From Hymenobacter psoromatis (GTDB taxonomy: Bacteria; Bacteroidota; Bacteroidia; Cytophagales; Hymenobacteraceae): a stretch of 64,000 bases of DNA. Position numbers and translations under genes: made by a program. This document shows, in pieces, positions 6,316-15,174 of the stretch (positions are counted from its first letter, which is position 1; every line of letters starts with the position of its first letter). The notes beneath the pieces were generated by a model, which was given only the letters and a program-made list of their open reading frames with translations, was not told the DNA's origin and did not search any database. The stretch is taken from assembly GCF_020012125.1 (NCBI RefSeq), contig NZ_JAIFAG010000001.1, positions 1,054,001 through 1,118,000 of the forward strand, written 5' to 3'.

Positions 6316-8724
6316 CTAAACCGCTTCCGCTTCCCTATCAAACCTGGCCAGTAAAAGTGGAAAAATAATCAGCTCACCAAACATCGCCCCCACGATGGAA
6401 ATCGCCGTCAACAGCCCAAAAAGCTGCACCGTTTTCAGCGAGCCCAGCGTCATGAAAGCGTAGCCGCTGAACAGAATAGCCCCCGTGAGCACGATGGCCG
6501 GTCCCACGTGCGTGATGGTAGCCAGCCGCGCCGCGGCCGGCCCCAGCTGCTGCCGCTGCCGTCGGTAGTGATGAATAAAATGCACCGTGTCGTCCACGCT
6601 CAGACTCAGCACGATGGCCGCGATGCTGGCCGTGGCCGTGTCGAGGGCGATGCCCGCCCAGCCCATGTAGCCCAGCACCACCAGCACCGGAAACAGATTG
6701 GGCAGCACCGTGAGCAGCGCCAGCCGCAGGCTGCGCACCAGTGCCCACACCAGCCCCAGCACCACCGCAAACGACCACAACAGGCTGCTAATCTGCGAGG
6801 AAGTGACGTACTGCGTAATGGCCGCGTAGAGCGGCGGGTAGCCGGCGGGCTCCACGGTGGCGGCCGGCCCCAGCACGCGCCGGGCTAGTTGCTGCACGGC
6901 GGTCATTTGCCGGCTCAGCTGCCGGGCCGAGAGCATGGGGCCGGCCACCGTGAGGCGGCCGGTGCGGCCGGCGCTGTCTTCCACCAGGCGCAACAGTTCC
7001 GGGTAGTCAGTGGCCAGGCGCTCGTGGGTGAGGCGCAGCGCGCCCGTGCTGCCCAGCGCCGCCAGGGCGCGGCGCGGCCCCAGCCGGGCTTCCAGTCCCG
7101 CCCGGTAGAGGGTGGGCAGGCCAAACACCCGGCCCAGGCCTGGCAGCCGGGCCAGCGAGTCGGCCAGGTGCTGGCTGGCCTGCACCACTTCGGGGCCGTT
7201 CAGCGCCCGGCCGGAGCCGGGATGCACCAGCAGTTCCAGCGGCAGGTAGGGGCCCCAGTAGCGCGTAATGGCTTGGTGCTCCAGCACTACCGGGTCGCGG
7301 GCGGGCAGGTAGCCCAGGGTGTAGGTATCGGCCCGCAGCCGGGGCAGGCCCGCCGCGAAGAAGCCTACCAGCCCCAGCGAAACCAACGATAACGATTTCC
7401 GGTGGCCTAGCACCCAGCCGTAGAGCCGCCCCAGCGCCGCCCCGGTGCGGGCGGTTAGGTTGGAGTTTGAACTTGAATTAAAAATTAAAAATGATAAATT
7501 AAAAATGCTAGGCTTGCGTGGGCGTGGGGCTGGTAAGCTGCCAACTGCGTCCGTCACGGCGGCTTCCTGACCAATTTTTAATTTATCATTTTTAATTTTT
7601 AATTCAAACCTTCCCAACGGCAGCAGCCACACGCCGAGCAAAAACGTGAGCACTAAACAGCAGGCAATGCCCAGCCCGGCAAATAGCCCGAAGGTGCGCA
7701 AAATGGGCATCGGTGAGCTGAGCAGGGCCAGAAACCCGGCCACGTTGGTGAGCATGGTGGCCGCGCACGGAAACAGCATTTCGCGCAGGGTGTGCAGGGC
7801 CAGGTGCCGGCGGCGCAGCGCGGGCGGCAGCGCCGCCTCGGCAGCAGCGGGGGGTAGGGCGGCCAGCTGCTGCACCTCGTTTAGCACGTGCAGCGTATCC
7901 ATGAGCCCGAGCAGGATGATGACCACCGGCAGCAGCACCGTGAGCAGGTTGAGGCGGTAGCCCAGCGCCCCGTACACGCCCAGCGTGAGGTAGGTGGCCG
8001 TGGCCACGATGCCCAGCGCGTAGAGCACCCACGCCGCCCGCCGGTACAGCGCCGCCAGCACCGCAAACATCAGCAGGTAGCCTACCCCCAGAAAAAAGCC
8101 GAAGTCGCGCTGCGACAGCTCATTGAGGCGGGCATACACCACGCCCACGCCGCCCAGCCACGCCGCCCGGCCGGGGGCGAAATACCGGCCCGCTACCCCC
8201 CGCACCGCCGCCAGCACGGCCCCGCGCCGCTGGTCAAAATCGGGCAGTTGGCGGAGCGTGACCAGCAGCCGGGCCGTCCGAAAATCGGGGCTGAAAAGCT
8301 GGTCGCGCAGCGTGGGCTGCCGGGCCAGCGCCTGGCGCAGCGCGGCGCTGTCGAGGCCGGCCGCCAGCAGGGGGGTAGTGCCGCCCAGGCCCCCGGCCGG
8401 CCGCCGCGCCGCCGCCGGCCCCAGCACCGAATGCACCGCGGGCAGCCGGCCCAGCGCCGCACTCAGCTCGGCCAGCCGGCGCTGGTTGGCGGGCGTGAGC
8501 AGGGTTTGGGCCGAGTCGCGCACCACGATAACCACTACCTCGTCGTTGCCGAAGCGCTGCTGGTAGGCGCGGTAGCTACGCAGGGCCGGGTCGCCCTCCA
8601 AAAACCAGATGCTGAGGCTATTGTCGACGGCCACGGCGGCGCGCACGCCGGGCCAGAGCAAGGCCATTGCTAGGGCTAGGGCAGCCAGCAGGGGGTAGCG
8701 TAGGCGGTGCAGCAAGTCTATCAT
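6316..8724 (-). CDS. RND/MMPL-family exporter (HAE3-like)
   Basis: An inner-membrane RND-superfamily permease, 802 aa from the ATG at 8724. The order is TM1 (about residues 10-30), a long periplasmic domain to about 215, a five-helix bundle to about 370, a soluble insert, TM7 near 440, a second periplasmic domain, and a five-helix bundle from about 640. The helix-4-type motif SLSVDDTVHFIHHYRR with paired aspartates matches the proton relay of the family. The two-fold repeat with single subunits and no fusion partner resembles HAE3 lipid or hopanoid exporters. Residues about 373-418 are encoded by an AT-rich inverted repeat (see the repeat at 7473-7607). Its neighbours suggest export of a lipid-like product. 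Confidence 0.88.
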   Translation of the reverse strand: MIDLLHRLRYPLLAALALAMALLWPGVRAAVAVDNSLSIWFLEGDPALRSYRAYQQRFGNDEVVVIVVRDSAQTLLTPANQRRLAELSAALGRLPAVHSVLGPAAARRPAGGLGGTTPLLAAGLDSAALRQALARQPTLRDQLFSPDFRTARLLVTLRQLPDFDQRRGAVLAAVRGVAGRYFAPGRAAWLGGVGVVYARLNELSQRDFGFFLGVGYLLMFAVLAALYRRAAWVLYALGIVATATYLTLGVYGALGYRLNLLTVLLPVVIILLGLMDTLHVLNEVQQLAALPPAAAEAALPPALRRRHLALHTLREMLFPCAATMLTNVAGFLALLSSPMPILRTFGLFAGLGIACCLVLTFLLGVWLLPLGRFELKIKNDKLKIGQEAAVTDAVGSLPAPRPRKPSIFNLSFLIFNSSSNSNLTARTGAALGRLYGWVLGHRKSLSLVSLGLVGFFAAGLPRLRADTYTLGYLPARDPVVLEHQAITRYWGPYLPLELLVHPGSGRALNGPEVVQASQHLADSLARLPGLGRVFGLPTLYRAGLEARLGPRRALAALGSTGALRLTHERLATDYPELLRLVEDSAGRTGRLTVAGPMLSARQLSRQMTAVQQLARRVLGPAATVEPAGYPPLYAAITQYVTSSQISSLLWSFAVVLGLVWALVRSLRLALLTVLPNLFPVLVVLGYMGWAGIALDTATASIAAIVLSLSVDDTVHFIHHYRRQRQQLGPAAARLATITHVGPAIVLTGAILFSGYAFMTLGSLKTVQLFGLLTAISIVGAMFGELIIFPLLLARFDREAEAV
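7473..7607. repeat. AT-rich inverted repeat inserted in frame in the RND gene
   Basis: The arms 7473-7506 and 7574-7607 are perfect 34-base reverse complements (core ATTAAAAATTAAAAATGAT) around a 67-base GC-rich spacer. The total of 135 bases is 45 codons, so the frame is kept. On the coding strand the arms translate to FELKIKNDKLKI and IFNLSFLIFNS. The composition is strikingly different from the surrounding gene. Confidence 0.92.
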
Positions 8725-8965
8725 TAGTAGAAGCCCGCGGCGAGGAAATACCGGAAAAGTACCGGCCCGGCCCACCGTAGCGACTGCGAAATACGGGCCG
8801 CCCGCGCCAGATGCAAGCCCGGTGGCGCGAAGCTCTAAAGTCAGTTTTAAGGGAGTTTAATTGCTTGATGAAAAGTAATTTATGCTGAAAGCTCAATCGA
8901 AACTAAAGTCCCGCGCGGGCAAAAATTTAGCTGGAAAGCTCGGTAAGCAGCCGTTACTTCGGCCC

Positions 8966-9874
8966 ATGAAAATCCGGGATTTGGGCGCTTACCTGCGCGA
9001 GCGATTTCCGCCCGTCAACATGGCCCTGTTCGGGGTGGTGTTTCTGACGGTGCGGGCCGTGGCGGCGGCGGCGGGCGGAGTGGGTAGCCCGCCGCGGCCG
9101 GGCGGCGGGCTGCTGGCCGCGCTGGGCGCGGTGGCTACGGTGTCGTTTTTCTTCCGCCTGCGGGTGTTCGATGAGGAAAAAGACTTCGCTCAGGATATGC
9201 TTACGCACCCCGGCCGGGTGCTGCAAACCGGCCGCGTGACCCTACCCCAGCTGCGCCGCTTGGCCTGGGCCGGTGCGGCCCTGGAGCTGGGCTGGTCGCT
9301 GGTGAGTGGCCGGGCCGCGCTGCTGGCGTGGCTCGCGGCGCTGCTCTATAGCCTGCTGATGCGCGCCGAGTTTGGCGTGGGCCGCTGGCTGCGTGGGCAC
9401 TTGGTACTCTACGCGCTGTCGCACATGCTCATTATGCCCTTGATTATCACGTGGCTGTACTGCGCGGGTAGCGCCGCGCCCGTCTTCGGCCGGGCCTTCG
9501 GGGCGCTGCTGCTACTGAGCTTGCTGGGTGGTTTCAGCTTTGAACTGGCGCGCAAGCTGCACGCCCCGGCCGCCGAGCGGGCGGGCGTCGATTCGTACTC
9601 GCGGGCGCTGGGCTACGGCCGGGCGCTGGCCCTCACGGTGTGCTTGCTGCTGGCCAGCGGCGCGGCGCAGGCCCTGCTGCTGCGGCTGCTGTACGCCCGC
9701 CCGGCCACCTACGCCGCGCTGGTGCTGCTGCTGGCCGCCGGCTTGGCCCTCTACGCCACGGCCGCCCGCCACCCCCGCGAGCCCCGCCTGCGCCAGGCCG
9801 AAAAAGTAGTCTCGCTGGTCATGCTGACCTCTTACCTGGCCGTGCTGGCCGAACTCTACAGCCGTGGCAACTAG
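8966..9874 (+). CDS. UbiA-superfamily membrane prenyltransferase-like protein
   Basis: From the ATG at 8966 this is 302 aa with about eight hydrophobic segments, the UbiA family size. The first acidic motif is RLRVFDEEKDFAQD followed by HPGRVLQTGRVTLPQL, which resembles the N/DxxxDxxxD plus P-x-R-x-L-x-S/T-G layout of UbiA enzymes. The second motif is FELARKLHAPAAERAGVDSYS, which lacks the usual second DxxxD but keeps K, E and D. UbiA enzymes transfer a polyprenyl group to an acceptor in the membrane; the acceptor here is unknown. The stop overlaps the GTG start of the next gene by 11 bases, implying translational coupling. An in-frame ATG at 8882 would add an unlikely basic tail. Confidence 0.75.
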   Translation: MKIRDLGAYLRERFPPVNMALFGVVFLTVRAVAAAAGGVGSPPRPGGGLLAALGAVATVSFFFRLRVFDEEKDFAQDMLTHPGRVLQTGRVTLPQLRRLAWAGAALELGWSLVSGRAALLAWLAALLYSLLMRAEFGVGRWLRGHLVLYALSHMLIMPLIITWLYCAGSAAPVFGRAFGALLLLSLLGGFSFELARKLHAPAAERAGVDSYSRALGYGRALALTVCLLLASGAAQALLLRLLYARPATYAALVLLLAAGLALYATAARHPREPRLRQAEKVVSLVMLTSYLAVLAELYSRGN

Positions 9875-12566
9875 CTATTTATTCATCCCGCACGGCCTGG
9901 CCGTGCCCGCCGCCGCCGCCCGCCACTACGGCGGCAAGGCCGCCGGCCTGCTGCGGCTGCGCGCGCTGCGCCTGCCGGTGCCCGAGTTCGTGGTGCTGCC
10001 CACCACGCTGTTTGAGCCGGTTCTGGCCGACTGCCCCGCTACCCCCGCCGGCCTGGCCGAGCGGCGCGCCCGCCTCGCGGCCTTCGAGCTGCCGGCCGAC
10101 GCGTTAATGGCGCTGCGGCCGGTGCTGGCCGCCTGGGGGTTTCCGGGCCAGTTGGTAGCCGTGCGCTCGTCGGTGGCCGATGAGGACGGCGCGGCAGCCG
10201 CCTTTCCGGGCCTGATGGATAGCGTGCTGAGCGTCAGCACCTGGCCCGAGCTGCAAGCCGCCGTGGCGCGGGTGGCGGCCAGCGCCTATTCGGAGCGGGC
10301 GCTGGCCTACCGCCGCCGGTTGGGCCTGCCACTGGCGGCGCGGCCCGCCGTGATGGTGCAGCGCCAGGTGGCGGCGCGGGCGGCGGGCGTGCTGTTCAGC
10401 ACCTTCCCCGAATACCCGCAGGAGGTGGCCATCCACGCCGTGGCCGGGCTGGGCGAGGGGCTGGTGAATGGCCAGCGCGTACCGCAGGAGTATTATTTGG
10501 ATAAAGCCAGCGGGGTGCTGGTGCACACGGTTATTCCAGAAGAAGAGCCGGAAGGTGAAGACCCAGCGCTGACTGCTACTGCGTTAATAGGGTTAAATGG
10601 CGAAGGAAGTTTGTTGTCGCGCAGCCTTGGTGCTGACGCCAGTACCTCGGTTGCCTACCCCCCCGTAGCTGCTGCGCCCACCATCCCTACCCCCTTGCTC
10701 AGCCCCGATGCCCTGGCCGAGCTGCACCGCCTCAGCCAGCAGCTCGAAGCCGCGCTGGGCCAGCCGCAGGACGTAGAGTTTGCCCAGGATGCAGCGGGCC
10801 GCCTCTGGCTGGTGCAGGCCCGGCCACTCACCCAGGCGGTGCCCGAAGTGGTGGTGTATGATAATGCCAATATTCAGGAAAGCTACTGCGGCGTTACCAC
10901 GCCCCTCACCTTCAGCTTCGCGCAGCGCGCCTACGCCACCGTGTACCGCCAAACGATGGTGGCGCTGGGCCTGCCCGCCGCCACCATCGCCGCCCACGAG
11001 CCCGTGATTACCAACCTACTGGCTTTGCAGCAAGGGCGCATTTATTATAACCTGAACAACTGGTACCGGGGCCTGCAACTGCTGCCCAATTTTAGCCAGA
11101 GCAAGGCCGATATGGAGCGCATGATGGGCGTGCTGGAGCCCGTCGAGTTCGTGCGCGACCAGCGCAAAACCCCGCGCCAGCGGCTGGCGCTGCTGCCCCG
11201 GCTTGCTGCCAACCTGGGCCGGCTGCTGTGGGCATTTGGGCAGCTGCCGCGCCGGGCGGCGGCCTTCGGGCAGCACGTGGAGCAGGAGTACCGGCACTTC
11301 TACCAGCAGCCGCTGGCGGCCCTACCCCCCGCCGCGCTGCTGGCCGCTATAGACCGCCTCGACAATGCCCTGCTCAACCGCTGGACGACCCCCATTATCA
11401 ACGACTTCCGGGTGATGATGGCCAACGGCGCGGCCGTGCGCCGCCTGCGCCAGGCCGGCCTGCCCACCGACCCCGAGGAGTGGCTGAGCCGCTACCTCAG
11501 CGGCAGCGCGCCGACCGCCGAAGCCCCGCTGGCCAGCCTGCGCCCCGCTCTGGCCCTGCGCGAGCTGGCCGACTTGGCGCGCCGCGATTACCCGGCCCTT
11601 CTGCCCCACCTGCGCGCCCCTACCCCCCGCCTGCCCGCCCACGTGGCCCGCCTGGCCCCCGCCCTGCACCAGCAAGTGCAGCATTATATCGCCCAATACG
11701 GTGACCGCACCATCGGCGAGTTGAAGCTCGAAACAGAAACTATGCGTACCGATGAGCTGCTGGTGTACAAGTACTTGCAAAATTACCTGGCCGCGCCCGA
11801 CGAAGCCGCGCCGGCCCCGCCGCCAGCCCCGGCCGGGGCGCTGGCCGCCGCCGCCGCGGCCGAGCTAACCGCCCTACTGGCCGGGCGCAGCCACCGCGCC
11901 GCCCGGCGCACCTGGGCGGCGCTGGCTACGCTGCGGCAGGCCGTGGCCCGGCGCGAGGAGCTGCGACTGGCCCGCACCCGGCTCTTCGGCATGTACCGGG
12001 CGGCCTACCGCGCCCTGGGCCAGCGCCTGGCCGAAGCCGGCACCCTGGCCGCGCCCCTCGACGTGTTTTTTCTCACCGAAACTGAAGTGCGCGCGGCCCT
12101 GGCCGGCGGTCCCGAATGGCCCGCGCTGGTGGCCGCCCGGCAGGCCGAGTTTGCCGCCCACCGCGCCGCGCCCGCCCCGCCCGGCCGGCTGCTACACCCC
12201 GCCCGCCCCGCCGCCCCCGAAACCGCGCCGCCCGCCGAGGGCCATCTGCGCGGCACCGGCTGCTACCCCGGCGAAGTGCGCGGCGAGGTCGTCGTTATCA
12301 CCGACCCCGCGCTGGCTGATGTGGGGGCCGTGCGCGGCCGCATTGTGGCCGCCCTGCGCACCGACCCCGGCTGGGCGGCGCTCTTTCCGGGGTGCCGGGC
12401 GGTGCTCATCGAGCGCGGCTCGGCGCTCTCGCACTCGGTTATTCTGCTGCGCGAGTTGGGTATTCCGACTATTATCAACATTCCCGGCCTCACGCAGCGG
12501 CTCCAAACGGGGCAGGTGGTGGCGCTCGATGGCCGCACCGGCGAGGTGGCGGTGGTGGAGGGGTAG
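9864..12566 (+). CDS. PEP-synthase-like / rifampin-phosphotransferase-like enzyme
   Basis: The GTG start overlaps the UbiA-like stop. The 900 aa fall into an ATP-grasp PPDK_N domain (residues about 10-330, with GGKAAGLLRL and AVRSSVADEDG), a central helical domain opening with NIQESYCGVTTPLTFSF, and a C-terminal swivelling phosphohistidine domain. The catalytic His857 sits in GSALSHSVILLRELGIPT. The PEP/pyruvate TIM-barrel of true PEP synthase is absent. This three-part layout is that of rifampin phosphotransferase, in which ATP phosphorylates an alcohol via a phosphohistidine, giving AMP and phosphate. The natural substrate is not visible. The genetic coupling suggests it acts on the product or a substrate of the UbiA-like protein. 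Confidence 0.8.
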   Translation: MATSYLFIPHGLAVPAAAARHYGGKAAGLLRLRALRLPVPEFVVLPTTLFEPVLADCPATPAGLAERRARLAAFELPADALMALRPVLAAWGFPGQLVAVRSSVADEDGAAAAFPGLMDSVLSVSTWPELQAAVARVAASAYSERALAYRRRLGLPLAARPAVMVQRQVAARAAGVLFSTFPEYPQEVAIHAVAGLGEGLVNGQRVPQEYYLDKASGVLVHTVIPEEEPEGEDPALTATALIGLNGEGSLLSRSLGADASTSVAYPPVAAAPTIPTPLLSPDALAELHRLSQQLEAALGQPQDVEFAQDAAGRLWLVQARPLTQAVPEVVVYDNANIQESYCGVTTPLTFSFAQRAYATVYRQTMVALGLPAATIAAHEPVITNLLALQQGRIYYNLNNWYRGLQLLPNFSQSKADMERMMGVLEPVEFVRDQRKTPRQRLALLPRLAANLGRLLWAFGQLPRRAAAFGQHVEQEYRHFYQQPLAALPPAALLAAIDRLDNALLNRWTTPIINDFRVMMANGAAVRRLRQAGLPTDPEEWLSRYLSGSAPTAEAPLASLRPALALRELADLARRDYPALLPHLRAPTPRLPAHVARLAPALHQQVQHYIAQYGDRTIGELKLETETMRTDELLVYKYLQNYLAAPDEAAPAPPPAPAGALAAAAAAELTALLAGRSHRAARRTWAALATLRQAVARREELRLARTRLFGMYRAAYRALGQRLAEAGTLAAPLDVFFLTETEVRAALAGGPEWPALVAARQAEFAAHRAAPAPPGRLLHPARPAAPETAPPAEGHLRGTGCYPGEVRGEVVVITDPALADVGAVRGRIVAALRTDPGWAALFPGCRAVLIERGSALSHSVILLRELGIPTIINIPGLTQRLQTGQVVALDGRTGEVAVVEG

Positions 12567-12584
12567 GATAATATTTGAAGCCGG

Positions 12585-12681
12585 TTGTCATTGCGAGCGA
12601 AGCGCGGCAATCTTTCTTAATCGCCTGCAAACGTCCCCGAGGCCTGAAGGAAAGATTGCCACGCTTCGCTCGCAATGACAA
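12585..12681. repeat. TTGTCATTGCGAGC-family palindrome
   Basis: The arms 12585-12616 and 12650-12681 are 32 bases each and match with one mismatch, around a 33-base loop. The ends are TTGTCATTGCGAGCGAAGCG. It lies between two co-directional genes, 19 bases after the phosphotransferase-like stop and 22 bases before the GNAT-like start. Confidence 0.9.
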
Positions 12682-12703
12682 AAGGATTTAACTAAATATA
12701 ATT

Positions 12704-13774
12704 ATGCTAAATCGCTGGCAATACGCCGCCCAACTACCCAACGGCTTTTTCGAGCTGCCCCGGCAGCTCTACGCGGGCCAGCCCTACTATCCCGAAGCGG
12801 AGCACCAGGCCGAGCAGCTGTGCCGCCAGATGGCCGCTACGCACGATATCGTAGTCTACTCCGATGACTTCCGCACGGTGCGCTTGGTGGGTATTTTCCC
12901 CAAAGACGCGACGGACGACACGGCCTACTTTGGCTTTTGGGAAACGAAGGACGAAGTAGAAATCAATAAGTTAGCCTTTGACATGCTGCGGCAAGAGGCG
13001 GCGGCGCGCGGCTTTAGCCGGGTGCGGGGGCCGCTGCACTTCAGTACTTATTTTCGCTACCGGCTGCGGCTGGGCGCGGTGCCCTCGTGGGGGCAGTTCG
13101 ACCGCGAGCCGGTGAACCCACCCTACTACCCCCGGCTGCTGGCCGAGGTCGGCTTTCGGCCCGCGCTCACCTTCGAGAGCCGCCGCCTGCGGGCCGCCGC
13201 CGTGCCCGCCGTGTACCGGCAGCAGGCCGCCGCGCTGGCCCAGCTGGCCGATTCGCCCTTCGAGTTTATCCCGCTGAATGCCAGTGTGTGGCAGAGCTTA
13301 CGAGATGAGATTTTTGGGCTTATCCAGCAGGTTTTCGGCCAGAACCCTGCCTACCGCGCCGTGAGCCGGGCGCAGTTCGATTTGCTTTATAACGCGGAGT
13401 ACGCGGCCGGGCTGTGCCCGCATTCGTCGGTGCTGTTTCGGCACCGGGCCAGCGGGCGGCTGGCGGCACTCAGCCTCTGCCAGCCCAATTATCAGCCCTT
13501 AAACCTGCCTTTCATCACAGTCCCGAATTTTGCGCAGCACTACCCGCAGCTACCCGCGCCGCGCACGCTGCTGGCCAAAACCGTGGGCGTGCACCCCGAT
13601 TTTCGGGGCCAGGGCTTGCAGGCGCAACTGGCCGCCTACGCCATGCGCAGCTTCCTGGCGCACTACGACGACGTTATTTTCTGCCTCATGCGGGCCGATA
13701 ATCTTTCCCTGCGCTTCACCGATGGCCTGCCCGTCGAAACGGCGCACTACGCGCTGTTTGAGCAGGACGTTTAG
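12704..13774 (+). CDS. GNAT-like acyltransferase
   Basis: A 356-aa protein whose C-terminal part has the acetyl-CoA pyrophosphate-binding pattern, VGVHPDFRGQGLQAQL. The rest reads as two tandem GNAT-like halves, with FRTVRLVGIFPKD and FRHRASGRLAALSLCQP as central strands. The N-terminal half includes GPLHFSTYFRYRLRLGA, a pattern I associate with uncharacterised GNAT-like proteins that work near lipid or amino-acid conjugation. The substrate is unknown. It is the last gene of the rightward half of the cluster, after the UbiA-like and phosphotransferase-like genes, but separated from them by a palindrome. Its stop is 42 bases before the second 111-bp palindrome. Confidence 0.65.
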   Translation: MLNRWQYAAQLPNGFFELPRQLYAGQPYYPEAEHQAEQLCRQMAATHDIVVYSDDFRTVRLVGIFPKDATDDTAYFGFWETKDEVEINKLAFDMLRQEAAARGFSRVRGPLHFSTYFRYRLRLGAVPSWGQFDREPVNPPYYPRLLAEVGFRPALTFESRRLRAAAVPAVYRQQAAALAQLADSPFEFIPLNASVWQSLRDEIFGLIQQVFGQNPAYRAVSRAQFDLLYNAEYAAGLCPHSSVLFRHRASGRLAALSLCQPNYQPLNLPFITVPNFAQHYPQLPAPRTLLAKTVGVHPDFRGQGLQAQLAAYAMRSFLAHYDDVIFCLMRADNLSLRFTDGLPVETAHYALFEQDV

Positions 13775-13816
13775 CACTTGGTTCAGGTAATTTTATGGCC
13801 AATCGGGCGGCTGGAA

Positions 13817-13927
13817 AGTAGCGCGAACTTTCCAGTTCGTGCGCGAGCAAAGCGAGCAGCCGGGGCCGCGCGGCGCGAACGAGGTTGCTCGCTTCGCTCG
13901 CGCGCGAACTGGAAAGTTCGCGCTACT
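13817..13927. repeat. 111-bp palindromic repeat, copy 2
   Basis: It has the same length and ends as the copy at 2890-3000. The left arm from 13817 (AGTAGCGCGAACTTTCCAG, then TTCGTGCGCGAGC) and the right arm ending at 13927 pair over about 40 bases with a few mismatches. It again lies between two convergent genes. Confidence 0.9.
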
Positions 13928-13952
13928 TGGCTGACGTTGCGTAAGTCTCGAT

Positions 13953-15089
13953 TCACGCTGCCAACCCATCAAAATAGCTATCGATAACCCCCGGTAAAAA
14001 GGGGTAGGGGCTGAGCGAATGCGCCATGCCGTAGAGCCCCAGCCGGTGCAGGCCAAATTCCAGGGCCGCCAGCCGGTAGCCTTCGGCGAAGGCGGCGCGG
14101 TCGGCAAACTGGCCAGTCAGCGCGTCCAGCTCCTGGCGGTAAAGCTCCAGGTAGGCGGCGCGCTGCTGGTAGCGGGCGGGCCGCAGCACGAAGCTCAGCA
14201 GCTCCACCACGTCGTACTGGGGCAGGTGCCAGGTGGCCAGCTCCCAGTCGTAGGCCACGAAGCGCAACGCGCCGTCGGGCCGCCGCTCGAAGCAGGTGTT
14301 GCGCGGGTTCAGGTCGTTGTGAATGAGCGTTTTGGGAAGCTGCTGCACGGTGGCCCAATCGGTGGCGGCCGTGCCCAGCAGCCCGCGCAGCTGCCGCACC
14401 CGCGCCGGGGGGTAGAGCGTCGGCAGCCGCGTCGCGGCATTCGCCAGCAGCGCTTCCCAGAGGGGCAGCAGCTCGGGCCACGGCGCGGGGCCGGCGGGCG
14501 GCGCGGCCGCGGCGGGCACCAGGTGCCGGGCGTGCCAGGCGGCGAGCTGGCGCAGGGCGGCGCGTAGGTGGGCATCGGTCCAGCGGTCGGGACGCGGGGC
14601 CGAATTCAGCAGCTCGTGCTGGCTGAGGTCTTCGAGCAGCAGCAGGTAGCGCGCGGCGGGCTCGTCGGCGTGGGTGGCCCACACGGTGGGCAGCAGTGGC
14701 GCGGGGGCCGCGCCGGGGGCGGGCGGCGCGTACACGGCCAGCTCACGCCAGTGCGTATCGGCGAAGCCGGTGCGCAGCTCAAAGGTTGGATACACTTCGG
14801 CCAGCTCGCCGCCGCAGGCCTGGGCCAGGCCCGTGAGCATCTGGCAGATGGCCCGGCCCGGCGGCTTGGCCTTGAGCACCAGCCGCTCGGTGCGCCAGCC
14901 GGTGCCGGCCGTGCGCAGCTCCGCATCGAGCCCAAAAAGCCCCACCGGCTGGGCCGTGCGCCCCGCCGTGAGGTTGGCCAGAATGCTGGCCGAGCTGTCG
15001 AGCGCGCGCGGGCGCACGGCCCGCACCTCGGCGGCCTGGGCGGGGGCGTGTTGGCGCAGTAGCTTTTGGGTGAAGGCGGGCGTAAGCAT
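13953..15089 (-). CDS. APH/choline-kinase-like phosphotransferase
   Basis: A protein-kinase-fold small-molecule kinase, 378 aa from the ATG at 15089. The Brenner motif is LIHNDLNPRNTC (catalytic Asp, Asn four residues on) and the metal-binding motif is VAYDWELATWHLPQYDVVELL. These are family signatures of APH, choline and ethanolamine kinases and homoserine kinase II. The phosphorylated alcohol or amine cannot be read from the sequence. A choline-type or homoserine-type group would fit the adjacent BtaA-like gene. It is the last gene of the leftward half of the cluster; 85 bases containing a short palindrome separate it from the BtaA-like gene. An upstream in-frame ATG would overlap that gene and adds no homology. 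Confidence 0.8.
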   Translation of the reverse strand: MLTPAFTQKLLRQHAPAQAAEVRAVRPRALDSSASILANLTAGRTAQPVGLFGLDAELRTAGTGWRTERLVLKAKPPGRAICQMLTGLAQACGGELAEVYPTFELRTGFADTHWRELAVYAPPAPGAAPAPLLPTVWATHADEPAARYLLLLEDLSQHELLNSAPRPDRWTDAHLRAALRQLAAWHARHLVPAAAAPPAGPAPWPELLPLWEALLANAATRLPTLYPPARVRQLRGLLGTAATDWATVQQLPKTLIHNDLNPRNTCFERRPDGALRFVAYDWELATWHLPQYDVVELLSFVLRPARYQQRAAYLELYRQELDALTGQFADRAAFAEGYRLAALEFGLHRLGLYGMAHSLSPYPFLPGVIDSYFDGLAA

Positions 15090-15131
15090 AGGGGTAGGGA
15101 ATTGAGAATTTAGAGTTAAGGCAAAACCGTT

Positions 15132-15161
15132 TGTCATTGCTTCGCTGTGCTCGCAATGACA
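15132..15161. repeat. Short TGTCATTGC palindrome
   Basis: Nine-base arms TGTCATTGC and GCAATGACA flank a 12-base loop. It appears to be a reduced member of the TTGTCATTGCGAGC family. It is preceded at 15105-15119 by GAATTGAGAATTTAG, a fragment of the AT-rich type found inside two coding genes here. Confidence 0.7.
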
Positions 15162-15174
15162 GGCGATTCTAGCG

